Positions 59,687-64,000 of a DNA stretch of 64,000 nucleotides are shown one piece after another (within the stretch, counting starts at the first letter, position 1; each line of letters opens with the position of its first letter). The DNA lies in NCBI GenBank assembly GCA_026987025.1, contig JALSNJ010000026.1:248001-312000 (forward strand), given 5' to 3'. This DNA comes from Candidatus Aminicenantota bacterium. GTDB lineage: Bacteria; Acidobacteriota; Aminicenantia; S016-38. The notes under the pieces were generated by a model. It ran no database searches. It was given only the letters and a program-made list of their open reading frames with translations, and had not been told where the DNA came from. A program made the translations under genes and the position numbers.

Positions 59687-61504
59687 ATGAAAAAATTCCT
59701 TTCCTTGTTGGTGGTCCTCCAGTTGGTCTGGGCGGCGAAACCCGCCAGAAGCGAGGGGGGAAAAACTAAGAAGGAGCTCAAGGAGGAGATCGTGGTGGTG
59801 GCGGAAAAGACCCGGGTTCCCTTGCTTAGCCTTGCCAACTCCGTGGAAAACCTCACCGCCGCCGACTTTGAAAAAGCCGGAGTTCAGGACCTGAAGGAGG
59901 CTCTCCAGCTCATGCCCTCCGCTTATGTTCCCAATCACAATTCCCACGGAATAATATCCTCCTCCTTTTTCCGGGGCGTCTCCTCGTCCAGGGGAATCTT
60001 CGCCCTGGAGGGAATCCCCCTGGTGGACCCCAACTCCTACACCCTTCCCTTAGATTTCATCCCTGCCTTTTTCCTTTCCTCGGTCCAGACGGTAATGGGT
60101 CCCCAGTCTTCCCTTTGGGGAGATGGGGCCATGGGCTTCGCTTCCTTTTTGGGGCTGGACAGAAGCCCCTGCTCCTCCATCAGGGTAATGGCTGGAGGAA
60201 TGTCCACCCTATCGGTGGAAGGGAAAACCGGGATAAAAGGGGAAAACTACTCCGTTAAAGGCGGTTACAGCTACTTTAACACCGCCGGACTGGCCCCCAA
60301 CAACCGCTACAAGAGAAACTCTTTCTACTTCACCTCTTCCTTTACCAGGGGAAATTTTGAGTTAAACCCCTATCTTATCTATACAAATCAACTGGGATAC
60401 ATCCCCTTCAGGGCAAGGGGGGTGCCGGCGGTGGATAGAAGGGCCAGGGATAAGGTCCTGCTGGCCGCCCTTCCCCTGAACTTCCAGGGAGAAAACCTTA
60501 GGTTTACCCTTTCGCCCTATTATTTTTACAAATCCTACATCTTCACCGACCCCAACGACCCCTGGGGCATGACCAATGCCTCCACCCTTCTCAAGGAAAG
60601 GGGAGTTTACTCCCAGGCGGAGTGGAAGGTGGGAAAGGGCTTCGTCTTCACTGCAGGAGGAATCTGGAGAAAGCTAAACCTTGAATCCAAAAGCAACCTC
60701 AGGATAAATTATCTAAACCTCACCCCTTACTACCTGGATGCCTGGGCAAATTTGGTCTTCCAGGGAAGGAGGTTCTTCTTCTCCGCCGGAGGAGGATTCT
60801 CCCATTCCAAGGGCTACGGGGATAAATTTTCCCCCAAGGTTTCCTCCTCCTTTTGGTTAAGTAAAAACCTGAAGATAAGGGCCTCTTATTCCCAGGGCTT
60901 CCGCTTCCCTTCCCCTTCCCAAACCTGGGGTCCCTGGGGAAACCCACTCCTGAAGCCCGAGGAAAGCGAAGGTTACGAAGGGGGGGTGGATATCCTGATA
61001 AGCGGTTTTCTCCTTTCCTTCACCTCCTTCAAGACCGAGTTCAAAAACCTGATAGTCTTTGACTTCCCCAGCTGGAGGTTCTCCAACCTGGGCAGGGCCA
61101 GACTCAGCGGATGGGAAACCAAGGGCTCCCTTTCTGCAGGAAACCTGTCCGCCTCCCTTTCCATCCTCCATCTGAAGGCCAAGGATTTATCTAAGGATGA
61201 AGACCTTTTAAGAAGACCCCAATGGTTATTAAAGGCCTTCCTTGGGTGGTCTCCTTCGGCCAGGGCTAAATTGTTCCTCTTTTTCGTGTACGCAGGAAAG
61301 AGAAAGGACTTTGACGACCTCAACTGGACTGTAGTGGAGAATCCGGCATACAAACTGGTAAATCTTATGGCCAGATACAGGGTCTGGAAGAACTTAGAGG
61401 TATTTCTCCGGGCGGACAACATCTTCAACGAAAATTATCAGGATATCTTCGGCTATCCATCTCCGGGAAGAATACTTTATGGGGGAATGGAATTCGGTTT
61501 CTGA
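59687..61504 (+). CDS. btuB: TonB-dependent outer-membrane receptor, cobalamin type
   Basis: 605 residues from ATG 59687, set by AGGAGG and a good signal peptide (KKFLSLLVVLQLVWAAKPARS). The frame is open from ATG 59639, inside the regulatory hairpins, which I reject. A TonB box-like EEIVVVAEK is followed by the plug domain (VENLTAADFEKAGVQDLKEALQLMPS, GIPLVDPNSY) and a 22-strand-type barrel ending MEFGF. Placement under the cobalamin riboswitch and ahead of an ABC importer supports B12 rather than iron-siderophore uptake. Confidence 0.9.
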   Translation: MKKFLSLLVVLQLVWAAKPARSEGGKTKKELKEEIVVVAEKTRVPLLSLANSVENLTAADFEKAGVQDLKEALQLMPSAYVPNHNSHGIISSSFFRGVSSSRGIFALEGIPLVDPNSYTLPLDFIPAFFLSSVQTVMGPQSSLWGDGAMGFASFLGLDRSPCSSIRVMAGGMSTLSVEGKTGIKGENYSVKGGYSYFNTAGLAPNNRYKRNSFYFTSSFTRGNFELNPYLIYTNQLGYIPFRARGVPAVDRRARDKVLLAALPLNFQGENLRFTLSPYYFYKSYIFTDPNDPWGMTNASTLLKERGVYSQAEWKVGKGFVFTAGGIWRKLNLESKSNLRINYLNLTPYYLDAWANLVFQGRRFFFSAGGGFSHSKGYGDKFSPKVSSSFWLSKNLKIRASYSQGFRFPSPSQTWGPWGNPLLKPEESEGYEGGVDILISGFLLSFTSFKTEFKNLIVFDFPSWRFSNLGRARLSGWETKGSLSAGNLSASLSILHLKAKDLSKDEDLLRRPQWLLKAFLGWSPSARAKLFLFFVYAGKRKDFDDLNWTVVENPAYKLVNLMARYRVWKNLEVFLRADNIFNENYQDIFGYPSPGRILYGGMEFGF

Positions 61505-62301
61505 TGCTGAAACTTAGGGGAATTGGGCTAAGCCTCCACGGGAGGGAGATCCTGAAGGGAATCTCCCTCTCCCTGTTCCCATCCACCCTGGCCTGCCTGT
61601 TTGGCCCCAACGGCGCAGGAAAAACCCTTCTGCTGGAGACCGCGGCCGGCCTGAGAAGGCCCTCCTGCGGGCAGGTCCTCTTAGGGGAAGTCCCCTTGCA
61701 CCTCCTTTCCCACAAGGAGAGGGCTAAAAAGCTGGCCTTTCTCCCCCAGAGAAGTAGTTTTTTCTTCCCTTTCCCCGCCGAGGAAGTGGTATCCATGGGA
61801 TGCTTCGCCGCCGATGGCTGCTTTCCCTTAAAAGTTATGGAGAAGGTGGGAATTATGCACCTTAGAGGAAGGCTTTTTACAGAGCTCAGCGAAGGGGAAA
61901 AAAAGCTGGTCCTCATAGCTAAAATTTTGGCCCAGGGCGCAGACCTTCTCCTCCTGGACGAGCCCGCCTCCAACCTGGACCTTAAAAACCAGCACATGAT
62001 TTACCGGATATTGAAGGCGGTTTCCCGGGAAGGGAAGGCTGTTCTGGTAAGCGAGCACAACCTTTCCCTGGCCAATTTTTGCGAGAGGGTTTATCTTATA
62101 GACCAGGGGGAAATTAAAAAAGGGGGAAGCCCCCGGGAGGTTTTAAGTGAGGAGAACATTAGGAAGGTTTTCTCTATTTCTCCTGACCTTTCTGATATAC
62201 CCTTTAACCCTCAGGGATTCCCTTCAAAAAGTTCATCGTCTGAATCCGCCGATAAAAAGGCTGGTCTCCCTTTCCCCGGCCCTGACGGACTCTCTAATTG
62301 A
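61504..62301 (+). CDS. btuD: Cobalamin ABC transporter ATP-binding protein
   Basis: 265 residues. Walker A GPNGAGKT, FLPQRSSFFFPFPAEEVVSMGCF Q-loop region, signature LSEGEKKLVLIAKIL (LSEGE instead of LSGGQ), LLLLDEPASNLDLKNQ Walker B, and H-loop VSEHNLSLANFC. The conserved fold ends near residue 222; the last ~40 residues (Ser/Lys/Pro-rich) are non-conserved and lie entirely over the btuF start in another frame. One-base overlap with the receptor gene. Confidence 0.92.
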   Translation: MLKLRGIGLSLHGREILKGISLSLFPSTLACLFGPNGAGKTLLLETAAGLRRPSCGQVLLGEVPLHLLSHKERAKKLAFLPQRSSFFFPFPAEEVVSMGCFAADGCFPLKVMEKVGIMHLRGRLFTELSEGEKKLVLIAKILAQGADLLLLDEPASNLDLKNQHMIYRILKAVSREGKAVLVSEHNLSLANFCERVYLIDQGEIKKGGSPREVLSEENIRKVFSISPDLSDIPFNPQGFPSKSSSSESADKKAGLPFPGPDGLSN

Positions 62302-62956
62302 GCTGGGGGCAAAGGGTTATCTCGTGGGGGTCAGCAGCTTCTCCCATCTGGAAGGGGTTCAGAAACTGGGGGGCATAATAAACCCTAACCTGGAACTCCT
62401 TCTGTCCCTGAAGCCAGAACTGGTCCTGGTAATGCAACCCACCCCCATTAAGATTATAAGGGAAATAGAAGGTTTAGGGCTGGAGGTTTTTTCCTTTAAG
62501 GAGCCCGAAAATCTTAAGGAGGTTGCCAGGATTTTTTTGACCCTGGGGCTTCTTTGCGGAAGGGAAGAATTGGCCAGGAAAAAGGCGGAGGATTTTCTAA
62601 GGAAGGTAAGGCCGAGGGGAGAGAGAAGGGGCAGAATATTTGTGGGTTTCCTCCTCCCTCCCTATTGGAGCGCCTGTCGGGGAACTTTCTTGGACGACCT
62701 CGTAAGAAGGGCAGGCTGGGAAAACATATGCAGGGCCAGGGGCTGGAAAATCCTGAGCGGAGAAGAAATCTTCAGGGCAAGGCCCGATGCAGTTCTGGCC
62801 CCCGGGAAAAATCAGGACATAACCTGGCAGGAGAAGTTCCCCTGGAAGGCCCTTCCCCTCCGCAGGATGAGAATTCTATTGGTGGATCCTGACCTTCTTC
62901 TCAGGCCGACCCTGAGGCTGGCGGAGGTTTACAAAAAGCTGTTGGAGGAAAAATGA
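62147..62956 (+). CDS. btuF: Cobalamin-binding periplasmic protein (BtuF-like)
   Basis: 269 residues from GTG 62147, six bases after GGGAGG. The N terminus MRRTLGRFSLFLLTFLIYPLTL is a convincing signal peptide, so the 155-base overlap with btuD appears real. Class-III (helix-backbone) binding protein: IKRLVSLSPALTDSLIELGAKGYLVGVS, LSLKPELVLVMQ, GTFLDDLVRRAGWENI and LRPTLRLAEVYKKLLE. Overlaps btuC by 4 bases. Confidence 0.87.
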   Translation: MRRTLGRFSLFLLTFLIYPLTLRDSLQKVHRLNPPIKRLVSLSPALTDSLIELGAKGYLVGVSSFSHLEGVQKLGGIINPNLELLLSLKPELVLVMQPTPIKIIREIEGLGLEVFSFKEPENLKEVARIFLTLGLLCGREELARKKAEDFLRKVRPRGERRGRIFVGFLLPPYWSACRGTFLDDLVRRAGWENICRARGWKILSGEEIFRARPDAVLAPGKNQDITWQEKFPWKALPLRRMRILLVDPDLLLRPTLRLAEVYKKLLEEK

Positions 62957-63858
62957 GCTGGGTGGGGGTCCTTGTTCTTTCCTTTGCCCTTTACCTGCTG
63001 GCGGGACCCGGAGGTTTTCCGCCCCCGGGACAGGTGCTTTACTACCGTCTCTTCCGGGGCCTCTTCGCCATGCTGGCCGGAAGCTACCTTTCCATCTCCG
63101 GACTCCTCCTGCAGACAGTTTTCCAGAATCCCCTGGTGGAACCCTACATCCTGGGGGTATCCGCCGGTGCCTCCACCGGAGCCCTCATTGCCATATACAT
63201 TTTCGCCCTCTCCTCCCTGTACCTGATCTCCCTTTCGTCCTTTATTTTCGCCCTCCTCTGCGTGGGCTTCGTTTATTTCCTGGCGAGAAAACTCCATCCC
63301 TCCAAGGAAACCCTCCTGCTGGTGGGCCTCTCCACAGGAGCCTTCCTCACCGCCCTTAATTCCATAATAATGCTTCTCAAGAGCGAAAATCCCTCGGCGG
63401 ACCTTATTTTCTGGCTCCTGGGAAGCCTTTCCGGGGCGGGTCCCAGGGAGGTTCTGGTCCTCCTTTTAGCCCTCCCCTTTATGGTCTTCCCTCTAATGAG
63501 GCCGGCCCACTTAGATCTCCTTCTCTGGGACAGGGAAGCTGAAACCATGGGATTAAACTACAGAAGGACCCAGGCATGGGTTCTGTTTTTCGCTACCTTC
63601 CTGGCGGCGGCGGTGGTAAGCCTGGCAGGGGTAATAGGCTTCGTGGGGCTTATCTCCCCCCACATAGGAAGGAGAATCTGGGGATGGTCCCACAAAAAAC
63701 TACTTCCCGGAGCTATGCTAACCGGAGCAGCGGTTCTTATGCTTTCCGACTTCCTCTCCAGGGCTCTTCTTTCCCCCTGGGAAATTCCGGTGGGGCTTAT
63801 AACGGCCTTGGTGGGGGCACCCCTGTTTCTTTACCTTACCCTCAGGGGCTCTCAATAA
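62953..63858 (+). CDS. btuC: Cobalamin ABC transporter permease (BtuC/FecCD family)
   Basis: 301 residues, a little shorter than the usual ~330; the first helix is compressed. LYYRLFRGLFAMLAGSYLSISGLLLQTVFQNPLVEPYILGVSAGAS is the family signature, DLIFWLLGSLSGAG and GVIGFVGLISPHIGRRIWGWSHKKLLPGAMLTGA carry the coupling helix. About nine to ten membrane helices. The order receptor, ATPase, binding protein, permease forms one operon under the riboswitch. The 3' end overlaps the convergent OsmC gene by 17 bases. Confidence 0.9.
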   Translation: MSWVGVLVLSFALYLLAGPGGFPPPGQVLYYRLFRGLFAMLAGSYLSISGLLLQTVFQNPLVEPYILGVSAGASTGALIAIYIFALSSLYLISLSSFIFALLCVGFVYFLARKLHPSKETLLLVGLSTGAFLTALNSIIMLLKSENPSADLIFWLLGSLSGAGPREVLVLLLALPFMVFPLMRPAHLDLLLWDREAETMGLNYRRTQAWVLFFATFLAAAVVSLAGVIGFVGLISPHIGRRIWGWSHKKLLPGAMLTGAAVLMLSDFLSRALLSPWEIPVGLITALVGAPLFLYLTLRGSQ

Positions 63859-64000
63859 TCTCGTACTCGGTCTCTATGGGAACGGAATCCCTCAGCATGG
63901 CGGTTACCGGGCAGTATTTGTTCTGGGATAAAAATATGGACCTCTCCACCGCCTCCCTGGAGATTCTCTTCCCTTCAAAATAGAACTTTAATTTTATCTT
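63842..64000 (-). CDS. OsmC family protein (C-terminal 52 residues only)
   Basis: Frame open from the right edge to TGA 63844-63842: FYFEGKRISREAVERSIFLSQNKYCPVTAMLRDSVPIETEYEIIE. KYCPVTAML is the conserved peroxidatic-Cys helix of OsmC/Ohr-like thiol peroxidases. The 5' part lies outside the window. Convergent with btuC, with a 17-base overlap. Confidence 0.85.
   Translation of the reverse strand, partial: KIKLKFYFEGKRISREAVERSIFLSQNKYCPVTAMLRDSVPIETEYEIIESP

Noticed and set aside
59347-59856. 510-base upstream extension of the ftsK frame
   Set aside because: It crosses the cobalamin riboswitch, its hairpins and the start of the divergent receptor gene, and its translation resembles no FtsK N terminus.
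1-64000. tRNA, rRNA genes and CRISPR arrays
   Set aside because: No cloverleaf-like segment, rRNA core sequence or regularly spaced repeat was recognised by eye; a covariance search was not possible.

Overview
The window looks like a chromosome segment from a Gram-negative, probably anaerobic and possibly thermophilic bacterium. Gram-negative: it encodes LPS-export proteins (an LptC/LptA-like protein and LptB), a TonB-dependent receptor and other predicted outer-membrane proteins. Anaerobic: it has a complete Rnf ferredoxin:NAD complex with its flavinylation enzyme and a cobalamin-uptake locus. Thermophilic is an inference from purine-rich coding strands, heavy use of AGG, ATA and GGA codons, and proteins rich in Glu, Lys and Arg. 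The sortilin/BNR protein, the SBBP-repeat protein and the regulatory PTS recall Acidobacteriota/Aminicenantia-like lineages, but placement by eye is weak. I see no tRNA, rRNA, CRISPR array, transposase or integrase. Genes are packed very tightly, many with 4-base overlaps.

Layout. 1-12988 (minus): a long run starting with rnfCDGEAB and followed by an RseC-like protein, a NusG-domain-II protein, ApbE, two small membrane proteins, a lipid kinase, a MEMO-family protein, an acyl-CoA ligase and a family II pyrophosphatase that runs off the left edge. 13094-19654: a secreted DUF4412-like protein, yacL-like and radA (minus), xth, and a 930-residue secreted BNR/sortilin-like protein. 19651-22665: a sigma-54 activator, an inverted-repeat activator site, a consensus -24/-12 promoter, three NifX/NifB-like proteins and a Gly/Trp/Tyr/Arg-rich peptide. 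22675-33307: recJ, an LptC-LptA-like protein, lptB, rpoN, hpf, ptsN, hprK, rapZ, EIIA-Man, ptsH, ptsI and a cupin, i.e. a regulatory PTS without sugar permeases. 33372-37507: citrate synthase, a two-subunit LeuCD-type aconitase and NADP-isocitrate dehydrogenase. 37516-39918: a TPR protein, an acyl-CoA ligase and a MoaD/ThiS-like protein. 39915-43177: a two-gene, AT-richer segment bounded by an exact 27-bp direct repeat. 43151-47492: an RNA m5C methyltransferase, UDP-glucose dehydrogenase and an archaeal-type KaiC/partner pair. 47499-55643: an MFS transporter, glyQS, an orphan ParB, glycosyltransferases and a bactofilin-like membrane protein. 55640-63858: a DUF3857 protein, ftsK, a cobalamin riboswitch and btuB-btuD-btuF-btuC. 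The start of an OsmC-family gene lies off the right edge.

Three themes stand out. (1) Several isolated or divergent genes (radA, xth, the sigma-54 activator, recJ, ugd, the MFS gene, ftsK) have a -10-like hexamer 6-7 bases before the start codon and no Shine-Dalgarno, so they are probably leaderless. (2) The NifX-like cluster has its activator, site, promoter and targets in about 3 kb, while rpoN itself lies about 5 kb downstream. (3) The 27-bp repeat shows that a two-gene cargo was probably inserted exactly between two convergent genes.
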